64,000 nt of DNA from Erythrocercus mccallii. Its lineage: Eukaryota; Chordata; Aves; Passeriformes; Dicruridae. The translations under genes were made by a program, and so were the position numbers. The stretch lies in contig VZRG01000274.1 in assembly GCA_013397435.1 (NCBI GenBank), forward strand, positions 343,172 through 407,171. The letters are read 5' to 3'. Of this stretch, positions 25,916 through 39,314 are shown in pieces; position 1 is the first letter of the stretch, and every line of letters starts with the position of its first letter. The notes beneath the pieces were generated by a model that saw nothing but the letters and a program-made list of their open reading frames with translations, did not search any database and was not told where the DNA came from.

Positions 25916-26630
25916 TACATGCAGTATGTGCACCATACATACACACCTGGGACATCTCAGGCTTCAACATCCTCATTTTTTGACCATGTGATTTTTCCAT
26001 AACTGCTTGCCCATTGCTTGCCCACAGGTCCCTTGCCCAAAGCTGTGCCTCTCCCTTGTTAGAAAGTTGCCAGTTAGAGGTTTAGCACTTAACATATCTT
26101 TCAGAAATCCAGCTGCATCCTTTCCTATCTTTCTCTCCAACTGCTTCCCCAATACAGCTCTCCAAGTGCCACAAAACTGCACAGATTTTGGGGTTGCTGC
26201 TATACAAAATTCCCATTATTCCTAGTACTTTGGCATTCTCAGGAATGCTCCTGAATGCCTAGGCTATTGTTGGCAAGTGAGTCCAAATGATGTGTGCTAC
26301 TTTTGCATTTACAGCTTAGCTCACAGTGATGTGATGGGAGGCAAATCTTCTCTTGGTTTCTTGAAAGTAATACACTAACAATAAAGAGAGGCAATGCTCC
26401 TTCCTGAAGAAAGGTCCTCTAAGCCTGCAGAACATGCAAGAGTTAGGAGTTCTCTATAAATAGCTATAGGGCTCTCTTTCTGAAACGAAATTCATTTTGG
26501 CACATAGTTTAAAAAGCAAAACAGAACAAAACCAAATAAAATTCAAACACCAGCTTTCCCCAAGTGTAAAGCATAATGAATGAGAAAATAACAAATTAAA
26601 TTAAGCCACACACAAAAAAGCATTATTATT

Positions 26631-27090
26631 CACAGAGGTTGGAAAGGATACGTGGAGGTTATCTGGTCTGACCCCTATGCTCAGTCAGGGTCACCTAGAG
26701 CTGGTTTCCCAGAACCAGGTCCAGATGGCTTTTGAATACCTCCAAGGGCCAAGGCTCCACCACCTCCCTGGGCAATTTATGCTTGTGCTCAGTCACCCTC
26801 ACAAAGTGTTTCCTGTGTTTCAGTTTGTGCCTGTTGTCTCTGGTCCTGTCCCTGGGAACCACTAAGAAGAGACTGACTCTCTTTGGTTTTGCACCTTCCT
26901 TCAGGTATTCCTATACATGGATGAGATTCCTCCTGAGTTTTTCTTCTCTAGGCTGAGTCCCAGCTCTCTGCCTTTCTTTGTACAGGGCAAGATGCTCCAG
27001 TCCCTTAATCATCTTCATGGCCTTTCACTGGACTTTCTCCACTGTACTGGAATCATAGCTCAAAATGTAATCCAGGAAACACAGCTCAAA
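26631..27090 (-). mobile_element. CR1 LINE, 3'-terminal fragment, antisense to the + strand
   Basis: The + strand reads as the reverse complement of a CR1 3' end: GAGGTTGGAAAGGA, a TCTGGTCTGACCC segment, CTCCCTGGGCAA, CTGTTGTCTCTGGTCCTGTC, TTCTTCTCTAGGCTGAG, and GATGCTCCAGTCCCTTAATC followed by ATCTTCATGGCC. The terminal octamer repeat normally found at the CR1 3' tip is missing, and no reverse transcriptase region is present. This is a dead 5'-truncated copy. Open frames across it on the + strand are incidental. Confidence 0.9.
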
Positions 27091-29483
27091 AGATGTTAAC
27101 TACCATGGTATTTTCACCATCTCTCATGCTCTCATATGAGAGATGGGCCGTGGCAATATTGTCTCCAATGTAGTGTCTAAAGGAAGGTATGGAAAGCTCA
27201 GTTAAGGATCTCTGTTGACTAGGCTCGATATCCCACACTAGAAGAAAAACAATTTGTAGCATTGCTTTTTACAATTCTTTCTAATACTTGATGTTGGTTA
27301 GGTGCAAAATTATTACTAAGGGGTTTTGAACAGATATACCACTAATGGCAACTTTTCACAGGTATGCATTTTGCCCTTGCTAGCACTCATTTTAAGCTCA
27401 TAAAACTCATTTGACACCAGAAAAGAGGACATGAATGAAGGACATAAAGACAGACTCAAAAAAAATGAGGTGACCTTATTAGCTGCTCAATAATTTATTT
27501 CTACTGTTTTCAGTGCTATGTCAACTGCTTATGGCATGTGCTGAGGAGATGACAGAGGATTGTGATGGATATCAGCATCCATGAGAGCTCCCAGACTCTT
27601 AATCTAGGAAGACTATTTCCCCTCTAGACCATGGCAAAAAAGACTACTACTTTGAATATGAGAAAATTAAATGAAGTTTCGATGCTAACTCTCAGGACAT
27701 GATTCTTTCTGCAGAAGGTTGCCTGCAAAATATTTTCTCTTACTTGAGCTCAGGTTTTTGAAAGCATAAGAATTAATCCTAGACCTGCGGTCTTAATATT
27801 TCTACAAGAAGCATATTCTTCCCAGCTATACAGTGACATTGTAGACCTTTCAACTTCCCAAGGCCTCTGTGCATGTGACCCTGCATGTCAGGTCACTGCA
27901 GAACAGGAAAAAGGGGAAGAGTTGGTGGGAGGCACGTAGCCCCTCACATAGCAGCAGAGAGTCCATGTACCAGATATAGCTCTGTCAGGGCCCTTTTGAT
28001 TGCTAGATTTACACTTCTAAAGAGCAGCTTGGTGCAGCAGTTTCTCTCCCACTCCACGATTTCCCATGTCCCAGGCTACAGCTAACTGTCTATAGGTCTG
28101 TCTGGCACAAGGGATCATGAAGCAGAACAGAAATTCTGTGGCCCAAAACTAAAGCTGCAAGTGCATGATTTGTTTTCTGAAAATACATGGGACAGTGTGA
28201 AAGAAGTCAGACAAATGTCTCTTTCTCAGTGTTTAAGACTTGGCAGGTCTGCTAGCTGTAGAGCTCAGCAGCCTATATAGCAACTTCTCTTTGCCATCCA
28301 AGTTCAGTTGATTATTCACTGCAAGGCAGCCAAAGAAAAAGAATGGCGATAGAGGGCAATGAAGTCATATTGCTCCCCCTCCAACAGATTTCAGCTTGAT
28401 CTCCCATTTCCATATTTGGATTTCCATGGGACTCCCTACAAGTGCTGTGGATTCTGACATACAACTGCAGACAGACTTTTCTACACTGAAATTTGCTGTG
28501 TAAAAAACAAAGGCAGTAAAATCAGCTACTTTCATTCACTGAAATATAAATAGACAAGTATAATAACAACAACTATAAAGATTATAAAAATTATAATATA
28601 CATTTGCCTAAATAATTTATTTATTCATCTGAGGTACTTTTTTACATACATGTTGTCTTCCTGGTAATTTCCAAACCAAGATTTTTTTAGGGAAGTGAAG
28701 TTCAGAAATTTGTGCTCTAATAACATTTAAACCTTTTTTGAGCTGATAGAATTGTTTAAATTGCTTTTGTCTGTTGCTATCACAGTTGTTATACTGTTAA
28801 TATTACTTCCAGTTTATTTCAGAATTTCTGGCTTTAATAATTACAATTAATTTTTTTTGCATAAATTTTGCTCCAACTGACCACCCTGGATTAGAGCATG
28901 ACCTAATGTATTATTTCTGTTACATCTGTAGTTTGGAGGACAAAGGAATTCACAGAGAATGCCCACAGTATTTTTCAGTTTCTGTTCAGGGTATTTATTT
29001 CTTGACAGTGCAATGCACCTGTTTTGATAATCTACCCTTGGAAGTTAATGGAGCCTGTGAATTTCCAGATGGCTGTGGGAAAGAGGGCTGTGTAGTCCTC
29101 TGTACTGACAGTCTGATGAGACTTTCTATTGATCTCTTATCCTGAGACCCTAATTCACAATTCCTCCACGATCTCTTATCGCGTGATTTGTTTCCATTGG
29201 TCACCTGGATTTACACAACACCACTGGTGAATAATACCCCAAATCCTATCTCATTTACATTTGGTTATATTAAAGAAACCAATATGCCACTAGAATTCTC
29301 ATCAACTGCATGAAAGTAGGAGGTGGAAATTTAGCAATTCTGAAATTACTGATTCTTTTAAGTGAACCTTTTTGAAGCTAGAAACAATATTTTGATGCAT
29401 AGCGGTGCTAGGGAAATATTAATTTGCCAAAGAGAAGAATCTGCAGAAATGCTGGTGGGTGAAGGTTCCACCTGGACCCTCAA

Positions 29484-29512
29484 CAGAACTATCTGCTGGA
29501 CAGATAGTTCTG
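29484..29512. repeat. Perfect 12 bp stem hairpin, 5 nt loop
   Basis: CAGAACTATCTG (29484-29495) pairs exactly with CAGATAGTTCTG (29501-29512) across CTGGA. A further GGAC/GTCC pairing is possible outside it. It is too short for a typical microRNA precursor. Confidence 0.85.
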
Positions 29513-30264
29513 AGTCCCACAAAATCAACAGAAGAGAGAGAAAATAAGAACAAGCAGTTTATTTTGGGGTAAGAAGGACGATGAGAAAGAGAAGAGTAAA
29601 TGTAGTCTATTGTCCAATTTTCTCAATTCATGACATGCCAGCCTGGAAAAAAAAGTTAATATTTTTCTCCTTTTTAATGTGCTGGTAGAAAGCACGACAT
29701 TTTCTCTCAATGTTGTCTGAGATCAGGCACCTGAGTTCATCTTTGATCCTTCATTATTCTTAACCATTGTAGTTCAAGGTTCCAAAGAGAGTCATCACTA
29801 TGTTCAGTGCTGCACAAATTTGTGTAAAGACAAAGACTTAACAACATCTTTGTTAGCAAATCAGCAATCTGATTTTCTTAGTTAGTAGGCACTGCCATAT
29901 ACTATGGATTTAGTGAGAGACTTGGATTGACCCTTGGAAATCAGGAGGGACATTTGGCTATTTTTTTTTCCCAACAAAATTTAAAAAATGTTCTTCCCAC
30001 TTTATCTGACTGAAAAGGTGTTAAGGGCCTAAATTCTACTACTAACATTCGTTGGTAAAGTCTGCAAACTACTCAAAATTATAAAGTACATATGTTAACC
30101 ACAGTGCCCTCACCAAGTCCCCATTGCCTATCTAAGTTTCCTCCTACAACTTCACAGGGTGTTGTGTTTACCCTTGCTTCTGTGCTATGTACTTTTAGGG
30201 CTTTGTTAAGAGTAGAAGGTATCACAGAAGTCTCTGCACTTAAATGGTGAGTGAAGATTCCTGC

Positions 30265-30287
30265 ACTGTACTGTACTGTACTGTACC
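30265..30287 (+). repeat. (ACTGT)n pentanucleotide repeat
   Basis: CACTGTACTGTACTGTACTG (then TACC) gives about four perfect 5 bp units. Confidence 0.9.
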
Positions 30288-33200
30288 ATGCTAGCATATG
30301 TTGATGGTTCCTGCAGTTAGGGAAGCTAACAAGATTCAAAATTTCATGGTATGGGGTTTTTTTTAAAATGTGTTATTTTTGTTGTGGTAGACCTAAAACT
30401 CTGCAGCAATTGGACTGGGGAAATGTCACTTCTTTGCCCCAGGAAAACACCCATTGTATATACAAAACATGATGCAGTCTTTAATTATATGAATACATAA
30501 AATTTTCTCTCCTTCCAGTGAAAGAATACAAGCTTCATTCACCACAAAGCTGATAGAGAGTGGAACAGAGAATAAAGAATCTGGCATTCTCTACCTTCAA
30601 AGTCCTTCACTTAGCAACCTATAAAGCATTTTTTGAGCCTACCTATTGTCTATAGATGAGGTCATAACACTACACTAGGGAAATCTGAAGTTGTATTTAG
30701 TTTCTGAATATGCAAAAGTATGTTATATAGCTGGTGAATGACAGAACTTTGCTCTTGTCTCAGAGGTTTCTGAAAATCCCACTTGCAATATTTCTGTAAC
30801 AAAAGATTGCATTCTAAAGTTTATACTGCTGCCATAGCCCAAACTTCATAAATGTTCAGTTTTAGCAGTTCCTTAATTTTGGCAACTGCCTTCAGGGATC
30901 CAGTATCTGAAATATCTGTTTGCCTTACAAAAGTTTTTTTTAAAAAAGGCTGAGCTATCTTCCCTCTGCACATGGTATGCAACTGAAGTATAAATATTTC
31001 TCTTGATATTTATCTTTTTTGATGGCTTAGAAACTTCAAGACAAGTTATCTAAATAATTCCAGTGTTACATTCCTATCTCAAGTCTTACTTCTCTAATAC
31101 TTATCACACTGAGTACTCTATCGCTTTCTATCACTTTCTTCATCCAGAGGAACATTTATCTTTACTGCTCATCAAAAAAAAATCTCCCCTCAAGATAGCA
31201 GTATGTCTGTTAAATACCTATATAATAAAAATAGCCTTTTTAGAAATCCAACATACTATATGCTGATATAGTGCTGATCCAGAGATTCATTAAAAATAAA
31301 TTCCCTATTTGCTTTCCATGTAAATATTTGAAGATGGGACCTTCTTATAAATTTGTTAAAGGACTTCCAAAGTCATGCTGAACTGCATGTGCACGTGTCT
31401 TCATCTTCTTGTATTTCTGCTCTGACACTGACTTGAAGTTGAATCAAATCAGTGAATCTTTCACTCAGTGGCTGTACTGAGTGACCTATGTGAAAATAAC
31501 TTCAAATCTGTTCCCATGGCCAGGTTTAGAACCAACCACGATGTCAACGGATGACTTTTCAACAGTGCTCACCACTTTCACTGAGCACTTTTAAAATCCT
31601 GGGCTCTGTGCACAAATGTTTGCCTTGCATACTCTGCCCACAGTCCTGCTGACACCTTTGCTGTCTGTCTCAGCCAAAAGCACTGAAGAGCATTCCAGCA
31701 GAGTAACTTGCAAGACAGGTTTGATACTAGACCCTGTGGAAAGGTTTGGTTCCCTCTTTCATCTGAATGACTCTTGTTGGTGTTTAAGCAGAGAGATGTC
31801 AGTCTTTAGGCATCTCTGACATCTTCAAGGGCAACTGAATTAAAATATTTATCTGTTAAACCAAAAACTCTTGCCAAAATCCAAGCCTATCTTTTCCATA
31901 CTGAAAGGTTGTGACTGTCTTTGTTGGCTTCAGTTCTCAAAGATGACTCTCCATTAGCTTTTTTTGAGACTTGGATCAAGTTCCAAGTATATAAATCATG
32001 TCAAAAGACTGCACAATTTATTTTATTTGTATGAGACATGCATGAGAAGTCACATCAGAAAACTGCCCATTACCATTAATGAATCACACATGTGTGTCTA
32101 TATATATATAGGTCAAGCTTAGTCTGTGAACCAAAGGACACACCAATTTTGAAATCCTTGCCAATTGCATACATAGTTTCCATAGGTTTGACTTCACTCC
32201 TTCCGATTAGGAAGTGACTAGAAAATCCTGAAGGGCTAAACAACTTTTAAACTGCTTTAAGTAAACCAAAGCCATTCTGGTGAAACCAAATGACCTGACA
32301 ACACTGAATTCCATATAAGTGCTGCCCTGCTGGTTTTGGGTTTTTTCCCTGTGGATCAGACACTAACCTTGGTGCTTTTCATTTACGGTACTGTAGTAAT
32401 TGCTCAGATACTCCAGTTTGTTGTTTTCTAGCATAGGCTAAAAAAAGAAAGTTAATGTTTCCATATAGGAAAAACTGTCAACCAATGTACCATGTAAAAC
32501 GCTGTTATTTTGATTGAGCATTTGGGGGTTTTGATATGTATCCCAGGTATTTCATCAGTATGGCAACACCTTACGTTACACTGTCTCTGGAGATGTTGGA
32601 TCAGTCCCACCTGGTTGTATCCTAAGCCTAGAGACCTCAGTCTTGAAGTACCTCTCATTACACAATGAACATTAATGATTTCATGACCTAACGTTTTGTC
32701 TTTCATGTAATTTAAGCAAGGTACATAGGCAAACTGCTAACATCTGTTATCAATACACTGTATTTAGAGACTTGAGTTTATCATATATACAGCTTCTCTA
32801 ACAGTACACATGGTGATGTTCCTAATAGCATACAGTTAACAACAGTCATTTAAGCTACATACATAGATAAATACACTTAACTGTCATTTGTACAGCTGTG
32901 AATTAGTTTCAGAATAGTCTGTAGAAAGAACTCTAAAAAGGCATGGTAGCCACAATTTTAAAAAAATCTATTTCTTTAATTATTTTTTTGTCAATGTTAT
33001 TTGCATCTCCCTGGAAAAGTATGTTTTCCATAACATGGGTAAACAAAATGGATGCTTCTCTACACTAAACCTTCACAGAACAAATCAGTCTGGATTCACA
33101 TCCTGAGCTGGTTGGGCACAATGATGTAGGACAGTGCTGCCTAACCAAAGGGTCATGGCGCCAGCTGAGGCCATAGTGTTTCTGAGATGGGACACAAACC

Positions 33201-35581
33201 TAGCTGAAGTCCAGTAGCAGGAGCGGTGTTTGCAACTAGAGGTAAGGTCATGAGGCTAGAAGGTAAAATGGTATTAAAGTCATCTAGAACAGTGAAGCCG
33301 TGCTCTTGCTGGACCTCCTTTCTCTGATATTCATTCAAACAGTTAAAAATCTAGCTGGTTTACCATCAATAAACAGGGAAGAAAGTGTTTCTTAAATATA
33401 GGGATGATCTCTGCTCTCTGAATATTAATATTGAACTTTGGTTTTAGAAGCACAACCAAAAGCAAAAGAAATTTTAATTATCATCTCAAAACCCTTTCGT
33501 GTAACATTCCTTTTCACCAGATAGTTTATTCACATATCTACTTATTTCTACAATAAGCCACAGAAAAAAATTTCTAGTAATATTTTAAGTGCTTTAGAAA
33601 GTCAGGTGGGATCTTGAGATAAAGATGTTCACTCATGTTGACTCACTGTCAAAAGTAATTTTAAATCTTTCTTGAAGTTTCTAACAGTTAAAAGATGAAG
33701 TCTGCCATTTGCTGGAAAATTGTAACAACTCTTTTAGGTTTTTTTGTACAGATATTACAGATACTGATTAAAAAAAACAATAAAAAACCCTGAAGGTGTG
33801 GACAGTTAACATTAAAAAAAATTAACTGCAAAATAATATGACAAGAATTAACATCTGTCTCTTTTAGGTGACATGAATTGGTTTTTCAAAGCTTGATTTC
33901 TGGATGTTGGCTTGAAGCCAAAAAAAGAATAAAGCTCTGAGTTTTTCTGCATGGTTGGTTTCTGGAGAAGTCACCTAAGCATCAGTAAGTGTCAGAGGAA
34001 AACAAAGAATTTCCATTTCAGGAAAAACTGGGCCCAAAAATTTGTTCTCTTGTGCATAAGCATGGTGAAGATGAGATGACTTTTGTCATTCCAGGAACTG
34101 TCAGGGGCTGCAAGAGCCTCAGTTGAAACAGTATGAACTGGAGGACCCTCAGAGTTGCTGTAAATCTACTGGCTGATAACAGACTCTTCTAGAAACCAAT
34201 GGAGCACATACGTGCTTGGGATGGAGCTTGGTATGTGCATGCCCGACTTAGGGGTCTTAACTAATCTTAGTATTAGCTGGTCACTGTAGTGTGACCATTG
34301 TATTGTGCTTACATAGGACCCACTTTCCAACTTTCTTTTGAGATTGCGTTTGAAACTGATTCTGAAGATGCATAAATCGATTTTGTAGGGACATCTGTGA
34401 ATTTATACATAAAAACTAAGGCAAACAGTATTGTTATCCAGCCACTGCAGGCACTGATTCCTTCAGAGCTCAGTAAAGGTGGAAATCAACATTTTAAAGG
34501 TGCCCTTTATGGCATTTAGAAAATGTAGATCATTAATTTCTGAGCAGAAGCAGCAGCCTAGGCCAAATACACCAGGATAAAAAGTCAGTGCTCTTAAGTC
34601 TGAACATTAGGCTTGCCAGCAAAAGCTGGATTTCATTGGAGCTATGTCACTAGTACTAACTGAAGGCTTGCTACTCAAATCTTCATGTGGCCAGGGCACA
34701 GGAACAGAGGACACGGATGCTTTGCTGGACTGAGAGATGGCATTGGAAAAACCTGCTCAAAGAAGAACTGATGTTTGCAGGGTCAGGAAAAGCCTCTGGC
34801 TAATGCAGCACAAGTGGTGGCAGTGCAGGGGAGGTGAAAATAACCCCATTCCCTTGGGAGGAAAAGAGGCTCAGTAATGTTCCCTTCTGGGAATGCTTCT
34901 GGACTGCACAACAAGATACTTTTGCATAGAAAAACACAACATGTGCTTATTAGTTATGGTAAAACCTATTCCAATTTAATTTTTATAATATTTCCTAGAT
35001 GTCTGTCCCTATATCTACAATATCAAGATTTATAAAGAAAATCTCATTTGTCTGCACATATTTATTAACACTAGGATTTTACCTAGTTTTCAGCCATTGG
35101 CTAAAAATCTATCTTTAATTTTTATTCAAGATGGATACATATGACCACTACAGTGTGGTCCAGTCATTGGTGTAGTCTTGAGCCATCTACACAACTAACT
35201 GTCCCTCACTGCACATCAGTGGCAAGTTAAGTTTTTCCTAACAACCTATGTGGATGCACATAACTTTACTACAATATATGAAGCATGTCCAATAAAAGGA
35301 ACATTGATGGGTACTTTAGTTCTACACTGCACAAGATTTCAGACAGGCTAGACAAAGAAGAGAATTTGATCACTGAAGCAACTACATCCTCCAAGCCTTT
35401 CCCAACAGTCTATATCCATAGCTAAAACAGAGAAATCAAAATAAATCTGAAAGCTGATGCACAAAATCAAGAGTGAAAGAAAATAAGGTATTTACCATGT
35501 TAAGTATTTAAATATATTCACCATATTGGTCACATCACAGTTAGTACAAGGACGTAAGTTGAAAGCAAGGGTGCCCAAGTT

Positions 35582-35611
35582 TAAAAAAAAAACAAAAAAC
35601 AAAACACAAAA
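35582..35611 (+). repeat. A-rich stretch with interspersed C
   Basis: An A-run followed by CAAAAAACAAAACACAAAAAC. Low complexity, no further interpretation. Confidence 0.75.
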
Positions 35612-37764
35612 ACTTACAGAGATCAACATACCTGAGACTGCTATGAATCGCAGATTTCTGGGTTTGAGGTGATACTGATACGCAGTTTTGGATATAGTTA
35701 CATAAATTAGATCTCAAATCAAAATGCTTTCTTTTCACAGTTTTCCTTTCCTTCAGGGCCAAAGCATTGGCCACTGCTGAAAACAGCCTTGGAATCAGCA
35801 TTCTGCAATTCCACTATCTTCCTGAGTCCCTCCAGTTCCAAAGATTAGTCTTTTATGTTTAAAATGAGGTAGATGTGGATGAGACAATTCTGCTGTCTCA
35901 ATTCCAGGCATCCTCACATGCTATTTTCAAAATCCAGCTAAAACCAGGCTTACTTTACTCTCCTGTCCTGTAAGGGCAAAAATCTTTGGCACTATGACAA
36001 AATATGAATCCTGTTGCAGCAGTTCTTAAAAGCCGTGTCAATAAAATTTGACATCTTAACTTAAAGTGCTGATGAAGATGAGTGAGCTCAAGGTGAGAAA
36101 TTACACAGGCAAAGGCTTTGCAGCTCCTTTCAGGCCACTCTTTCATAGGCACATGATTTAAAATATTTCAACAATTCACTTTTCTGTAGAAGACCACAAT
36201 AAACATACGGAAATTTAAAGTCAGTACATGGAAGTCAGAAAAATCCAAAGACTGTGACATGCTACTGTGACTCGTAGAGGCCAAGTCCTTCACATTAAAA
36301 TGTCCTGATTCAATAATGCAAAAAAGAATACAATGTGGCAAAAAGGTTTTCATTTCCATATCTCTCAGTCATTGATCAATACATTACTTTCTATGTTCTT
36401 TGAAAAATCATGTAGCATTAAAGAATTTTCCAACATTTAAATAGTAATTTAACAACTTTTAGGCATTTAATAAAATAGAAAGGTGCAAAATAGTTATTTG
36501 ATACATAATATTGCACATATTGATCTTAGTAGAGACTTCAGTGACTCATGAACTCCATAATGCATAACAGAATAAACCTAAACCAGTCAATTCACACAAT
36601 TCTGCTGTCATCACATAAGAGCTTTGCTCCACTTTCATTTATAGACTATCACAAAAAACTTAGTCCATGTTCTAATCTCCCTTCCACTAACTTTCTATTT
36701 AATCTGATTTTACAGTGGTGTAAATTACACGCATATGAGATTCAGTGTACAATTTCTATTTACCGGCCATAAAGTTGTTTCCTAGTAATGTGCACTACTA
36801 CCTAAAAGTGATACCTAAATTATGCCCATAAGAACTTCAGTGTCCTCACTAAACATACTGTAGGTAATCCAGTTAAAAAGATGCTTTGACTAGGCTTTGT
36901 CTTAAGTTTACCTAAATTATTCAAATTCCTCAGCAGCTTCTATCAGAGGACATAGTGTTGAGGCGGACATCGTAGATGCACAGTCACTTGCACAGTAAGT
37001 GCAATGATATATGCAAGTTATATTTTCATGTGTGATTTGTACATCCTGTGTAATGTGAATCTTTTTCATATGAAAGTGACACTGTACAAAAAATGAGCTT
37101 GTGCATTCACATACAGAACACTGCTGCTCTTCACCACTAAAATGGCCTAATAGGACCAAGACTAGACAGACTTACACAACTAGAGGAGGGCCAGCAATGC
37201 TAGATCTAGAGCACAGTCCTGAGTGCAGTAGCATGTCAAAGCAAAAGAAGGGCTAATCAGACAGCTGTTGCTATCTGATACCACCAACTACCTCCTATCT
37301 GCACCAGGGCTGATATAGAAACAGCATCTGTGTCAAGGTGCCATAGACAGATGTTTTGGGGTCACTCTGCTGTGCCTCAGTGACAGCTGGGAATCAAACC
37401 CTTTTATGTAAAGTGTTGAGCAAATGGACTGAGTATAACTTGGTCTTCAAGCAGAATATAAAAGCATCTTTAAACAGTTCAGTATCAGATGCAGAGCAGC
37501 ATGATAAAAGTAAGGTACACCTTTCTAACAAACAGAAAAGATTCCTCTTCTGCTGTCAGATGTATAGATGCCCTTCATGGACATAGCTTTTCCAGACTCC
37601 ACAGCATGTTTCTGTCAGGAGGAATCACACTGACCTAAAACACCTTGGATAGTCAGCAAACTAGGGATAATGTAATACATTCAGCCTCAGCCTCCGACAC
37701 TGTACATGTACTTAGATGTACAAGTACTTCTAATGACTCAAAAAATACTAGCTAAATCATTGGC

Positions 37765-37786
37765 GGGGGCAGGGGAGGGAGTGGGG
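37765..37786 (+). other. G-quadruplex motif on the + strand
   Basis: GGGGG-CA-GGGG-A-GGG-AGT-GGGG satisfies the canonical four-run pattern. The + strand is the template for MEIS2, so the quadruplex would form in DNA and not in the pre-mRNA. Confidence 0.7.
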
Positions 37787-38149
37787 TCAGTGGAGAATAA
37801 AAGCAGTCTTTTTCAAGAATGAGTGTTTGACCTGCAAATTGAGGTAACGAAAAAAATAATTCAAGAGGTTCATAAGTATTGTAACACATTAGAAAAGGGT
37901 TTTTTTTTCTGGACAAAACTTTGCTTTTAAAAGCTCAAGAGCCTTAAAGTTTTGATTGTTGTTAGTTAAATACACATATATATGAATTAGTGCAGGCAGT
38001 ATTTTATTAGTATCTTTTAGGTAGTAATAGTGATGCTACTGAGAATAAAATATAATGTATTAGACAGCATCAATCTCTGAACCTTCCTAACACCAAAAGA
38101 AAATGCATATATCACAGGGCCACTGAGATAAAGTAACACTCAGCCCTAG

Positions 38150-38345
38150 AGGGCACAGATTTCGTCTTTATGTAAATCAGTGCCTGTCACTGCATGCATG
38201 ATTCACTGCTCAGAGTGTACTCTTCTGTGACGAATGAGTCCCGCTTAATTTGGCAGTGATTATGCGGGTTGCTGGCCCTCTAAACCCCTTTGAACTTGTA
38301 ATTGCTGCTGGTTTAAATAATGAACATTAAGGAGAGGTGGATTCA
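38150..38345. promoter_or_regulatory. Candidate conserved intronic element with MEIS, TCF and homeodomain motifs
   Basis: It contains GCCTGTCACTGCATGCATG (MEIS-like CTGTCA at 38184-38189), several CpGs (GACGAATGAGTCCCGC, ATGCGGG), CCTTTGAAC (TCF/LEF-like) and GTAATTGC. No protein-coding frame accounts for this composition. Confidence 0.38.
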
Positions 38346-38365
38346 TAAAACTGTGGATAATTACA

Positions 38366-38420
38366 ATTTTTTTCTTTTTCCTTTTTTTTTCTTTTCTTTT
38401 TTTTCCTTTTTTATTTTTTC
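38366..38420 (+). repeat. Polypyrimidine tract
   Basis: About 55 bp of almost uninterrupted T with scattered C (TTTCTTTTTCC-type) lie directly downstream of the candidate element at 38.15-38.35 kb. Confidence 0.85.
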
Positions 38421-38508
38421 TTAATGGAAAGAAAAGGCTTCAGAGGCCACTGAAAACTGTATCATACCAGGCTGCTACCGAAATAAAACTGCAGTCTTGT
38501 TCAGTCTT

Positions 38509-38557
38509 GAGGAAGGAAAGGGAATGGAAAGGAGGAGAGGAAAGAACAGGAGGAGAT
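38509..38557 (+). repeat. Polypurine tract (GGAA/GGAG-rich)
   Basis: GAGGAAGGAAAGGGAATGGA and the following AGGAGGAGAGG form about 50 bp nearly free of pyrimidines, 90 bp after the polypyrimidine tract. Confidence 0.85.
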
Positions 38558-38579
38558 CAGAGTGGCTTGGATGCCAGTA

Positions 38580-38720
38580 GAAAAGGAGGAGCAATGTTTT
38601 TCATGAATATTCATAGCCAGTCACATCTGTAGCAGGCTTGCTTTCCACCTTTTTTTCTTTGCAGTTCAACATGGACAAGAAGTGCTAACAAAAGAAGGTG
38701 ATTGTGCAGTTCTATCAGGC
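38580..38720. promoter_or_regulatory. POU MORE-like palindrome ATGAATATTCAT and flanks
   Basis: ATGAATATTCAT at 38603-38614 is a perfect 12 bp palindrome of the type bound by POU-domain dimers. It follows the polypurine tract and continues the candidate regulatory block that starts at 38.15 kb. Confidence 0.35.
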
Positions 38721-39314
38721 TCCAGGTTTAATCTCTACAGAGCATATGGATGAACTTTTTTTTTCTAATTTTCAAAGACTCACATTTTTAAAAAGTTGTG
38801 AACGTCTTTAACCACAGGAAGTGCTCCCTCTCCCTCACCCCGCCCATGCTGCTTTTTAAAAATTATGTTCCTGTAATTATGAATGTGAGGGAGTCAGTTG
38901 CCAAGGAAGCATGATGTGTAACATGCAGCAAATTTGTTCCTCCTCCCCTTTATGAGCACTTTACTAAATCCTCCAATATTCTTTGATCCGGTAAAATTTT
39001 GATTTGCGTGTGTAATGTATTGAAACAACGATGACAACAAAAATTGTTATTGAGGAGGGGACAGAAACTGAAGTCAGCCAAGTCAGGCAGCTACTACCCA
39101 GAAACAACAAAGAATGAATGATAAATTTAGCAGCCTCATGTTCAATTTTCAAACAACACAGCAGAGATTTATAGCTTTGCTGCTCCCATGGTAAACGAAG
39201 CAGCACACAGAAAGCGTGTCTGTTTTTGATTTTGCTATGTTTTCCCCCTTTTTTGTTCTTTGCCTATTTGCAGTTGGGTTGTTTTTTTTTTAACTCTACA
39301 TTTTCTTTATCCTG

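Larger units (their letters stand above)
22512..26630. other. Intronic sequence
   Basis: AT-rich, with low-complexity runs near 23.6 and 25.9 kb and a 12 bp palindrome GCATATATATGC at 24330-24341. No gene is seen. Confidence 0.55.
27091..37764. other. Intronic sequence
   Basis: The hairpin at 29484, the ACTGT repeat at 30265 and a palindrome-rich patch at 37701-37727 (TGTACATGTAC, GTACTT-N8-AAGTAC) are the only structures noted. No exon was found on the minus strand. Confidence 0.55.

Noticed and set aside
26677..27099. Several overlapping + strand frames
   Set aside because: They lie inside the antisense CR1 fragment and are read from the wrong strand of a dead LINE.
28780..28800. CAGTTGTTATACTG as the end of the next MEIS2 homeobox exon
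   Set aside because: It matches only the first eight bases expected for the reverse complement of ...NNW. The rest does not encode HPYPSEEQKKQLAQ.
38889..38910. GTTGCCAAGGAAGC as an RFX X-box
   Set aside because: The second half-site has two mismatches to RGYAAC, weaker than the sites at 2542 and 50145.
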